From positions 1 to 7,600 of the forward strand of contig NZ_JBQCGW010000240.1 of assembly GCF_051955275.1 (NCBI RefSeq): 7,600 nt of DNA, read 5' to 3'. The DNA comes from Pseudobacter sp051955275. GTDB lineage: Bacteria > Bacteroidota > Bacteroidia > Chitinophagales > Chitinophagaceae. This document shows positions 1 through 5,644 of this stretch, piece after piece (the stretch's first letter is position 1; each line of letters begins with the position of its first letter). The notes below the pieces were generated by a model that was given only the letters and a program-made list of their open reading frames with translations, searched no databases and had not been told where the DNA came from. Made by a program: the position numbers and the translations under genes.

Positions 1-52
1 CATTGTTTTATCGTTAGTCTGCCATAGTCTCCCGGTTAAAAACCTTATCCGC
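1..52. promoter_or_regulatory. Upstream region of the DUF4339 gene
   Basis: This 52-bp leader precedes the plus-strand gene and must hold at least part of its promoter and ribosome-loading region. No clear Shine-Dalgarno sequence is present, as is usual in Bacteroidota. Two small structures are visible: the hexamer TAGTCT occurs twice (15-20 and 25-30), exactly 10 bp apart, and a short dyad GGTT-AAA-AACC lies at 34-44. Positions 3-1 read ATG on the minus strand after an A-rich leader (GATAAAACA), so a divergent gene could begin at the left edge, but only its start codon would be inside the window. I see no confident -33/-7 pair of the Bacteroidota type. Confidence 0.3.
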
Positions 53-706
53 ATGAAAAAATACTATACCCATGATGGGGTACAACAACATGGCCCTTTT
101 TCAATTCCGGAGCTTCAGGTACTGAACCTGCGTCCTGAATCTTACATTTGGCATGAAGGTCTTAGTGACTGGCAGCTTGCGGGCTCAGTTGAGGAGTTGA
201 AAGCCATTTTCAACAGTCATCCTCCGCCTTTCCGAAATTCATCAGTGCAGTCCCCTCCCTCTCTGGAAACTTTAAAACAATCCTCTGCATATCGTTCAGG
301 AAAGAGGGCAGGTAAATTGTTAATAATAATTTCAGCTATTCTGTTATTGACCTGGGGTGGCAGATACATTTATGCCAGGGTGGAAGAGCAGCAAATGAAA
401 AATCATATCAAAAAGAATATTTCGCAATATGTTCAGGCAGGAAACAGTGCCTATAAATACAGCCTGCTGGGCGGCATTTCAGGGTTGAAAATGACGCTCT
501 CAAACAATACGCAATATGTATTGGAAGAAGTAAAAGTCAGGCTGGATTATCACAAGCCGGATGGAACTATCTGGGATCACAAAATAATTGTATTTACTTA
601 TGTAGCCCCATTTGAAGAAGCTGTATTGCCCGTTGAAGATACAAACCGTGGGGTCAAGATCTCTTACCAGATCCATTCTGTAAAAAGTGTTGAACTTGGG
701 CTATGA
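53..706 (+). CDS. GYF_2/DUF4339-domain single-pass membrane protein
   Basis: A 217-residue protein of unknown function. Residues 1-53 look like a GYF_2 (DUF4339) domain: an opening YYTHDG, then GPFSIPEL (14-21), then the aromatic positions W33 and W40. GYF-like domains generally bind proline-rich or other peptide partners in the cytoplasm. A proline- and serine-rich linker follows (54-80), then a basic stretch (RSGKRAGK, 81-88) and one strong transmembrane helix at about 89-108. The C-terminal half (about 120-217) has no signal peptide and looks like a beta-rich domain, with LSNNTQYVLEEVKVRLDY (149-166) resembling FxLYD-type folds. The positive charges before the helix predict N-in/C-out topology. 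The start at 53 is the natural one because the domain begins directly after it. It stands alone, converging on the threonine-synthase-like gene with a 5-bp gap. Domain assignment is fairly sure; the role is not known. Confidence 0.85.
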   Translation: MKKYYTHDGVQQHGPFSIPELQVLNLRPESYIWHEGLSDWQLAGSVEELKAIFNSHPPPFRNSSVQSPPSLETLKQSSAYRSGKRAGKLLIIISAILLLTWGGRYIYARVEEQQMKNHIKKNISQYVQAGNSAYKYSLLGGISGLKMTLSNNTQYVLEEVKVRLDYHKPDGTIWDHKIIVFTYVAPFEEAVLPVEDTNRGVKISYQIHSVKSVELGL

Positions 707-721
707 TCCAGCTATAAGTTC
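692..721. terminator. Possible bidirectional terminator between convergent genes
   Basis: A perfect 6-bp inverted repeat, GAACTT (692-697) and AAGTTC (716-721), spans both stop codons of the convergent genes (stops at 704-706 plus and 712-714 minus). Read on the minus strand, the right arm is followed within about five bases by a run of five T, as in a weak intrinsic terminator. There is no T run on the plus-strand side. The loop is long (18 nt) and the stem is AT-rich, so the call is tentative. Confidence 0.3.
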
Positions 722-1884
722 TGTAAATACTTATACCCGTTGCCCGTGTTCAGCATCAGAATCTTCTCCTGTCTGTGTACCAACCCCTGTTTCAGCAACT
801 GCTGTAACGCCACCCACAGACCTGCACCTTCAGGAGCTATCAGCAAGCCTTCTTCGCGGGCGATCAGTTTTACGGCAGCGATCATATCCGCATCGCTTAC
901 TGCTACGGGCAGTCCGCCGGATTCCCGCAGTACGCGCAGGATCATCTTTTCTGCAAAAGGATGGGGTACTGCCAAACCGTTTGCCAGTGAGGGCTGCCCT
1001 GCATATTCCTTCACGCTGCTGATCTTTCCGGAATATCTTTCCACTACCGGTTGGCAATTTGCAGCCTGTACCGCAATCATCCTGGGGCGCTTGCTATCGA
1101 TCCATCCCATAGTTTCCATTTCGGAAAAGGCTTTCCACATGCCGATCAGGCCGGTGCCGCCTCCGGTTGGATATAATATCACATCGGGCAATTCAAAACC
1201 GAACTGCTCTGCAATCTCATATCCCATGGTTTTCTTTCCTTCCAGGCGGAAAGGCTCTTTCATGGTGCTGATATCAAAATAGGGAAGTGATTGTTTCAAT
1301 TGTGCAACGCGTTTGGCACAATTGCTGATGAGCCCATCTACCAGCACCAGTTCCGCGCCGAACAGCCGGCATTCTTCCTTGAATACATCCGGCGTATGCG
1401 ATGGCATCACTACCACGGCTTTCATGCCTGCCGCGGCGCAGTAAGCGGCCATTGCGCCTCCGGCATTACCTGCCGTGGGAACGATACAACCTTCAAATCC
1501 GAATTCTTTTACCTTGCTCACCGCAACACTGATGCCACGGGCTTTGAAAGAACCGGTTGGATTGCCTGATTCATCTTTGATAAAGAGATCCGGCAATTCA
1601 TATTTTTCGGACAGGTGTTTGGCGTAGATCACTGGTGTCATGCCTTCACCCAAACTGACAATATTCTCCGTATCCATCACGGGAAGGAATTCCGCATACC
1701 GCCACATGGTGGATACTCTTTGCTGCAATGTAGTGGGAGAGAGGTTCCGAGGCAGGTCATACATGGCCACCAGTGGCTGCTGGCAACAGGGTGAAAATGT
1801 CTGCGGCTCAAAAATGGATACGGCCTTTCCGCAATCTGAACAAGCCAGTTGGGCTAATCTGCTGTGTTGTTGTGCTACTTTCAT
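712..1884 (-). CDS. Threonine-synthase-like PLP-dependent enzyme
   Basis: A 390-residue fold-type II PLP enzyme, closest in layout to the threonine synthases that carry an N-terminal zinc-ribbon-like segment. Threonine synthase converts O-phosphohomoserine to threonine and phosphate in the cytoplasm. Residues 15-40 form the cysteine head (C15, C18, C33, C34) ending in the usual PL...YD. Next come SLGEGMTP (77-84), KDESGNPTGSFKARG (103-117) with K114 as the expected Schiff-base lysine, PTAGNAGGA (136-144), the glycine loop PTGGGTG (239-245) expected to hold the PLP phosphate, and NTGNG near the C-terminus (379-383). Length is normal and the catalytic motifs are intact. No thrA or homoserine kinase gene is adjacent, so it may be a stand-alone or second threonine synthase, or a related lyase or dehydratase acting on another amino acid. 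The second metal knuckle is out of register: SPCC where CxxC is usual. The LysR gene lies 78 bp upstream in the same direction. The superfamily is certain; exact substrate moderately so. Confidence 0.88.
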   Translation of the reverse strand: MKVAQQHSRLAQLACSDCGKAVSIFEPQTFSPCCQQPLVAMYDLPRNLSPTTLQQRVSTMWRYAEFLPVMDTENIVSLGEGMTPVIYAKHLSEKYELPDLFIKDESGNPTGSFKARGISVAVSKVKEFGFEGCIVPTAGNAGGAMAAYCAAAGMKAVVVMPSHTPDVFKEECRLFGAELVLVDGLISNCAKRVAQLKQSLPYFDISTMKEPFRLEGKKTMGYEIAEQFGFELPDVILYPTGGGTGLIGMWKAFSEMETMGWIDSKRPRMIAVQAANCQPVVERYSGKISSVKEYAGQPSLANGLAVPHPFAEKMILRVLRESGGLPVAVSDADMIAAVKLIAREEGLLIAPEGAGLWVALQQLLKQGLVHRQEKILMLNTGNGYKYLQNL

Positions 1885-1962
1885 AAACTCACTATTTCTC
1901 GCTCAATGACCATGTAAATGTAGTGAGTCGCTGCACGAAAGGTTATACCGTTTCCTTATGGT
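1885..1962 (-). promoter_or_regulatory. Probable promoter/leader of the threonine-synthase-like gene
   Basis: This 78-bp gap between the LysR stop and the enzyme start is the only place for a promoter dedicated to the enzyme gene. On the minus strand TACATTTA (1922-1915) matches the Bacteroidota -7 consensus TAnnTTTG in all but the last position. I find no good -33 TTTG at the expected distance, so the promoter is weakly supported. There is no Shine-Dalgarno sequence before the start codon. The gap also contains an 8-bp inverted repeat, listed separately. Confidence 0.35.
1887..1928. repeat. 8-bp inverted repeat beside the start of the enzyme gene
   Basis: Perfect arms ACTCACTA (1887-1894) and TAGTGAGT (1921-1928) are separated by 26 bp. 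One arm lies 2 bp from the start codon of the threonine-synthase-like gene and the other overlaps the candidate -7 element. This placement suits either a two-half-site operator, for example for the neighbouring LysR regulator, or a leader hairpin that would affect ribosome access. Function is inferred from position only. Confidence 0.45.
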
Positions 1963-1969
1963 CTATAAC
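1942..1969 (-). terminator. Weak hairpin at the end of the LysR gene
   Basis: GTTATA (1942-1947) and TATAAC (1964-1969) are perfect complements, with a further CC/GG pairing inside after a small bulge. The structure straddles the LysR stop codon. On the minus strand it is followed by CTTTCG, not a proper T run, so if it terminates LysR transcription it does so weakly and read-through into the enzyme gene is likely. Confidence 0.2.
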
Positions 1970-2868
1970 TTTTTGTTATAACGGGTAGCGAGCTTGATAA
2001 AAAGCTGGTTGAGGCGATCGGCTTCTGAATCACGCCGCTGAACAAAGTAGAATGCACGCTGGATGGACATTCCAGGAATATTCAATTTTACCAGTTCCCC
2101 ATTTTTGAGTTGTTTCACTACGGAGCGGAGTGGAAGGAAGCCCACACAAGTATCATCCAACAGGAAGTTTTTCAATGCTTCAGTACCCCCTAAAACGATC
2201 TTATGGCGGATATCCGCAATGCTCATTTTGCATTTCTGCAATGCTTCGGTAACGGCCTGCAATGTGCCTGATCCTCTTTCGCGCAGCGCCACCGGTATTT
2301 GTTTCAGCTCTTCCGGCTGGATGGTCTTTCTTTTTACAAGACTGCTGCGAGCGCTGCATACAGGTACCACTTCATCGGAGATGAAGAACTGGTATTTTAC
2401 CGAATTGAGCTGTTTCTTCCCTTCTGTGATGCCGAGGTCTATTTCATGATCCAGCAAAGCCTTGAGGATGTTTTCGGAGTTGCGGTTCACAAGTGTGAGC
2501 TCGATATTGGGATGTTGCTGGTGGAAGGCGGAGAATACTGGAGGGATCACGTACAATGTAATGGTGGTGCTGGTTCCAAGTGTGAGCGATCCTTTAGCCT
2601 GATTAAGATCATCCTGGCGGCTCATATCGAAAGTGAGTTGTCTTTGCAACTCCCGTGCTTTCATTACATAGCTCAGCAACAGCTTTCCTTCGGAAGTAAG
2701 CGAAATGGCATTTCCTTTCCGCTCGAAGAGGCTGGTGCTGTAATTCTTTTCAAGCGTCTGGATATGCCTGGTGATGGCAGGCTGACTGATGTACAATACT
2801 TCCGCGGCTTTGGAAAAGCTGAGTTGGGTGGCCACTTCAAAAAATACCTCATGACTGAAACTGATCAT
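1963..2868 (-). CDS. LysR-family transcriptional regulator
   Basis: A 301-residue protein of normal LysR length. The N-terminal winged helix-turn-helix (about 1-60) is typical, with SFSKAAEVLYISQPAITRHI followed by LE and the wing region SLFERKG...LTSEG. A linker helix follows (about 60-90), and then the effector-binding domain (about 92-295) with the family's usual IPPVFSAFHQQHP and, at about 195, ALRERGSGT. The latter motif is common in the CysL/CbbR branch of the family. LysR proteins act as tetramers on T-N11-A sites, often controlling a neighbouring gene and themselves. Here the usual divergent target is missing; the nearest downstream gene in the same direction is the threonine-synthase-like enzyme, making it a candidate target. 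The effector cannot be read from the sequence. It starts 73 bp after the second MutS-like gene and so probably has its own promoter. Confidence 0.93.
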   Translation of the reverse strand: MISFSHEVFFEVATQLSFSKAAEVLYISQPAITRHIQTLEKNYSTSLFERKGNAISLTSEGKLLLSYVMKARELQRQLTFDMSRQDDLNQAKGSLTLGTSTTITLYVIPPVFSAFHQQHPNIELTLVNRNSENILKALLDHEIDLGITEGKKQLNSVKYQFFISDEVVPVCSARSSLVKRKTIQPEELKQIPVALRERGSGTLQAVTEALQKCKMSIADIRHKIVLGGTEALKNFLLDDTCVGFLPLRSVVKQLKNGELVKLNIPGMSIQRAFYFVQRRDSEADRLNQLFIKLATRYNKKL

Positions 2869-2941
2869 TGTCTGTGGTTTTGATAATGGAAGAGGGACAA
2901 TGAAGGTACATCAGTTCCTGGTCAGAAAGAATTTTCTGTTC
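2869..2941 (-). promoter_or_regulatory. Probable LysR promoter region with a small dyad
   Basis: This 73-bp gap separates the second MutS-like gene from the LysR gene. It contains the perfect inverted repeat CAGAAA-GAAT-TTTCTG (2923-2938), beginning 3 bp beyond the MutS-like stop codon. It has no T run behind it on the minus strand, so it is a poor terminator and could equally be an autoregulatory LysR site. On the minus strand TACCTTCA (2910-2903) resembles the -7 consensus TAnnTTTG at six of eight positions, which is weak. No Shine-Dalgarno sequence precedes the LysR start. Confidence 0.3.
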
Positions 2942-4261
2942 TTATGGAATTATATTGAGGATATTTTCGTTTTCGATGATCAGCATGCCGTGCCTGTCAG
3001 CTGTGATACCGTTTGTCAATGTGTAAGTATATCCTGGAATCATCCCATCCATCACTGTAGGCATATATGCAAACCGGATATTGGTGGAATGTTCCATAAG
3101 GGCTTCACCGGCTTCAATGATATGAGTGGAGATGATGAAATTACAGTTACGGTAAGCTGCAAAACTTTCAGTCACTGCCAGGGTTGCATCATACGCATCC
3201 TGAACATTGGTGCCTTTGAATAGTTCATCGAAAATCACCAGCAGGTCTTTGCCGCTGGCAACCTCTTCCGCCACTTTTTTCACTCTCAGCACTTCAGCGT
3301 AAAAATGACTGTATCCCATAGACAGGTTATCCGGCACATTGATGGATGAATACAGCCCCTGTTTGATGGAGAACTCCATTTTACCAGCAGCAACAGGAAA
3401 CCCCATATGTGCGAGGTAAACAGCGGTTCCGATGGACTTCATAAAAGTGGATTTGCCAGCCATATTTGCCCCGGTAAGAAACAGCAGGTTTTGTTCCATG
3501 TTGAAGCTGATATCGTTCCCTGTAGCTTTTTCGAGGGCAGGGTGCCTGCAGTCCAGGATAGTAAGCTGGTGTTGCCTGGCAGGCAAAGCAAGTGGATATA
3601 CAAACCCTTTTTCCCTGGCCACATTTGAAACGGATATAAATATATCCAGCTGGTATATGAACTGCAGCATCGATCGCATTTTGTCATGCAGTTGATTTCT
3701 CAGAAAATGATCGTACCTGGCAAGTTTCCACCAGGCCCTGGTAACATTCCCTTCTCTTATTATTCTCAAAAGCTTCCTGTTGCTGAATAATTCTTTAAGT
3801 TCGTTCAATTCATGATGGAAAGGTAAATGATCACCCGCGTTATCCAGGTGATGGATGAAGTTGAACAGCTGCGTCAATAACTGAATAGTGGTTAAAAGAC
3901 CATTGCAAACCATATTGTATTCAGCTTTCAGGCCCATTGCTTTCAGTAATTGTCTACGAAAAGTTTGAAGGAGGGCGGCAGCTGTATGCTGCCTGCCGCC
4001 TGAATAAAGATATGCTTCCATAATGCTGAACGCACTTGCGTCGAATGGGAATTGCAGGTTTTTTTCCTGGAAGTAACGGAAACCTGCAATTCTCTGATTG
4101 ATGAGGGCTTCATTCAGCAAGGGATGATGGAATAGTTGATCCAGCAACCGCTCCCCTCCGTTTGTTTTTGTCTGGTTGAAAATGCTGAAAAGTGAGTCTG
4201 GCTTATACTTTCCCTGGATATTGAGATCTTCCAATGTCTGTTTATCTGTAATGAACAACAT
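2942..4261 (-). CDS. MutS-like ATPase, second of a tandem pair
   Basis: A 439-residue MutS-family protein reduced to the core and ATPase. Residues 1-225 resemble MutS domain III (clamp/lever core): TKTNGGERLLDQL...PLL...INQR (31-57) matches the usual start of that domain. The ATPase (about 230-439) has Walker A GANMAGKST (264-272, K270), the subunit-interface signature GYSHFYAE (316-323), Walker B LLVIFDE (340-346, D345/E346) and the switch motif STH (378-380). The mismatch-recognition domain I, connector domain II and any Smr nuclease domain are absent, and no membrane segment is seen, so classical mismatch repair is unlikely; DNA or another branched substrate may be bound. Its start follows the stop of its paralogue by 6 bp, suggesting translational coupling. 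It shares the C-terminal motif DRHGM (422-426) with that paralogue. Two strong inverted repeats fall within codons 57-96. Family assignment is sure; the cellular role is not known. Confidence 0.93.
   Translation of the reverse strand: MLFITDKQTLEDLNIQGKYKPDSLFSIFNQTKTNGGERLLDQLFHHPLLNEALINQRIAGFRYFQEKNLQFPFDASAFSIMEAYLYSGGRQHTAAALLQTFRRQLLKAMGLKAEYNMVCNGLLTTIQLLTQLFNFIHHLDNAGDHLPFHHELNELKELFSNRKLLRIIREGNVTRAWWKLARYDHFLRNQLHDKMRSMLQFIYQLDIFISVSNVAREKGFVYPLALPARQHQLTILDCRHPALEKATGNDISFNMEQNLLFLTGANMAGKSTFMKSIGTAVYLAHMGFPVAAGKMEFSIKQGLYSSINVPDNLSMGYSHFYAEVLRVKKVAEEVASGKDLLVIFDELFKGTNVQDAYDATLAVTESFAAYRNCNFIISTHIIEAGEALMEHSTNIRFAYMPTVMDGMIPGYTYTLTNGITADRHGMLIIENENILNIIP
3974..4000 (-). repeat. 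GC-rich hairpin with two alternative pairings inside the MutS-like gene
   Basis: GGCGGCAG (3974-3981) and CTGCCGCC (3993-4000) are perfect 8-bp arms around an 11-nt loop. An overlapping, mutually exclusive stem GGCAGC (3977-3982) with GCTGCC (3988-3993) and a 5-nt loop is also possible. It encodes residues 88-96, glycine- and alanine-rich, so part of the symmetry may come from codon content. It lies 48 bp from the 13-bp inverted repeat, downstream of it in the mRNA. Confidence 0.5.
4049..4092 (-). repeat. Perfect 13-bp inverted repeat inside the MutS-like gene
   Basis: GAATTGCAGGTTT (4049-4061) and AAACCTGCAATTC (4080-4092) are exact complements with an 18-nt loop. They lie in codons 57-71 of the second MutS-like gene, about 170-213 nt into its message, and would form a stable stem in the mRNA. 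There is no T run after it, so it is not a standard terminator. It may affect message stability, translation speed or the ratio of the two paralogues. Confidence 0.7.
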
Positions 4262-4267
4262 ATTGTT

Positions 4268-5608
4268 TTATTGTTTTGGAAGCCCTTTTTGTAATACTTC
4301 CATTATTCCTTCATTTTTAATGATGATCATTCCATGCCTGTCAGGAGTAATACCTTTTTCAAGCCTGTAAGTGTATACTGGTCCCTGTAACTGCATATGG
4401 GTAGGCAGGAAGATGAAGTGGATATTTTCATGAGCCTTCTGCAATACATCACCAGCTTCCATGATATGAGTGCTTACAATGAACTGGCAATTGCGCATGC
4501 GTGCAAAAACTGAAATGATAGCGATGGTAGCTTCCCGCGCATCCTTTACATTGGTGCCTCTGAACAGTTCATCGAAGATTACAAACAGGCTCTTGCTGAG
4601 CGCCATTTGCTCCACCACTTTTTTCACGCGTAATACTTCCACGTAAAAATGACTATAACCAAGGCTGAGGCTGTCGGGCAGGTTGATGGTAGAGAAAAAT
4701 CCATCTCTCACGGAGAACTGCATCTTTGCAGCTGCCACAGGAAATCCCATATGCGCCAGGTACACTGCTGTTCCTACTGCTTTCATGAAAGTGGATTTCC
4801 CGGCCATATTGGCACCGGTGAGGAATGCCACATTATTATCGGGAGTAATGCTGATTGAGTTTGATACAGGTGATTGTAACAATGGATGATATACATCCGT
4901 GAGGTGAAGGCTGTGTGCTTCTTTACTGATAGCTTCAGGAAATACGAAGTTCCGCTTACGGGCCACGCGTGCCACGGAAGAATATACATCCAGGTTGTAG
5001 ATGAAACAGAGAAGCTGCTTAACTTCCTCAATGTTCCTGTACCGGAAAATCCTGTCGAATTTGATGTTTTCTTCAAAGCCGGGTTTCACCTGCTGGTTAT
5101 GTCTGAAAATCACATCCCAGCCTTCTGTTGCCAGTACAGATCCGATAGCGCTCAGCTCTTCTTCATATGGCGCGCTTTGCGGTGAAAGCCTGATCTCCTG
5201 TATCAGCGCTTTGAGCTGATGGATAACACTGATGAGGGATGAAATACCGTTCGCTATTCGCTGGTATCCGGTATCGGAACCTGTTACCTGTTTGATAATA
5301 CGTGCCAGGCTTTTTTTCTCATGTGTCAGTTGCGACCGTACGTCAGTATTGTTCAGGTATAGCTCTATCTGTTCAATGGATTGGCTACTGAAGGGAAATG
5401 CCTGATCCGTGATGCCAAAGAAGCGGATAATACCGCTTCGGCGGTTGATTGCATCTTCGCTTGAAAGAGGGGCGCGGAACATCTGTTCCAGCTGTTCTGC
5501 GCCTCCTTTTGTATTTGTGTGATTGAAGATCGAGAAAACAGATTGCTGACCCCTCTTACTGAAAATACTCAGGTCGTCAAGCGTTTGTTTATCTGTGATA
5601 AAGCTCAT
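4268..5608 (-). CDS. MutS-like ATPase, first of a tandem pair
   Basis: A 446-residue MutS-family protein with the same two-part plan as its neighbour. The domain III-like core occupies about residues 1-225, with TNTKGGAEQLEQMF...PL...INRR (31-57) at its head. The ATPase has Walker A GANMAGKST (265-273, K271), interface signature GYSHFYVE (317-324), Walker B LFVIFDE (341-347, D346/E347) and STH (379-381). There is no mismatch-recognition or connector domain and no Smr domain. By eye the two paralogues are roughly three-quarters identical around the Walker motifs, about half identical over the first 73 residues, and poorly alike between about 75 and 200. The duplication is therefore old and the two have specialised; with two complete ATP sites they may pair as a heterodimer, as eukaryotic MutS homologues do. 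The C-terminus carries DRHGM (423-427). It starts 36 bp after the GldG-like gene, probably in the same operon. The start has only an A-rich leader. Confidence 0.93.
   Translation of the reverse strand: MSFITDKQTLDDLSIFSKRGQQSVFSIFNHTNTKGGAEQLEQMFRAPLSSEDAINRRSGIIRFFGITDQAFPFSSQSIEQIELYLNNTDVRSQLTHEKKSLARIIKQVTGSDTGYQRIANGISSLISVIHQLKALIQEIRLSPQSAPYEEELSAIGSVLATEGWDVIFRHNQQVKPGFEENIKFDRIFRYRNIEEVKQLLCFIYNLDVYSSVARVARKRNFVFPEAISKEAHSLHLTDVYHPLLQSPVSNSISITPDNNVAFLTGANMAGKSTFMKAVGTAVYLAHMGFPVAAAKMQFSVRDGFFSTINLPDSLSLGYSHFYVEVLRVKKVVEQMALSKSLFVIFDELFRGTNVKDAREATIAIISVFARMRNCQFIVSTHIMEAGDVLQKAHENIHFIFLPTHMQLQGPVYTYRLEKGITPDRHGMIIIKNEGIMEVLQKGLPKQ
5421..5438 (-). repeat. Small hairpin in the first MutS-like gene at the matching codon
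   Basis: AAGCGG (5421-5426) and CCGCTT (5433-5438) form a 6-bp stem with a 6-nt loop, in codons 57-63. This is the same codon position at which the 13-bp repeat begins in the paralogue, but with unrelated sequence. A 6-bp stem of this kind is expected a few times per kilobase pair or two by chance, so it is weak evidence on its own. Confidence 0.3.
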
Positions 5609-5644
5609 GATTGTATTTCGTATAATGATTACAGTGAGGTACTG
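5609..5644 (-). other. 36-bp spacer between the GldG-like and MutS-like genes
   Basis: The spacer holds no recognisable promoter, terminator or Shine-Dalgarno sequence, only a 4-bp dyad, CAGT-GAGGT-ACTG (5632-5644). Its shortness and lack of a terminator support co-transcription of the three genes. Confidence 0.4.

Noticed and set aside
740..1282. 180-codon plus-strand open frame (and the overlapping 687-1022 and 1291-1569 frames)
   Set aside because: They lie antisense to the threonine-synthase-like gene, whose motifs are complete, and their translations show no domain-like pattern.
2299..2883. 194-codon plus-strand open frame
   Set aside because: It is antisense to the LysR gene, has no recognisable motif, and runs past the LysR start only by chance.
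3572..3586. 15-bp odd palindrome TTGCCTG-G-CAGGCAA
   Set aside because: About one such dyad is expected by chance in this window, and it falls within ordinary coding sequence.
4268..5608. Idea that the two MutS-like genes are one full-length MutS split by a frameshift
   Set aside because: Each has its own complete core and ATPase in the same order, so this is a duplication and not a broken gene.
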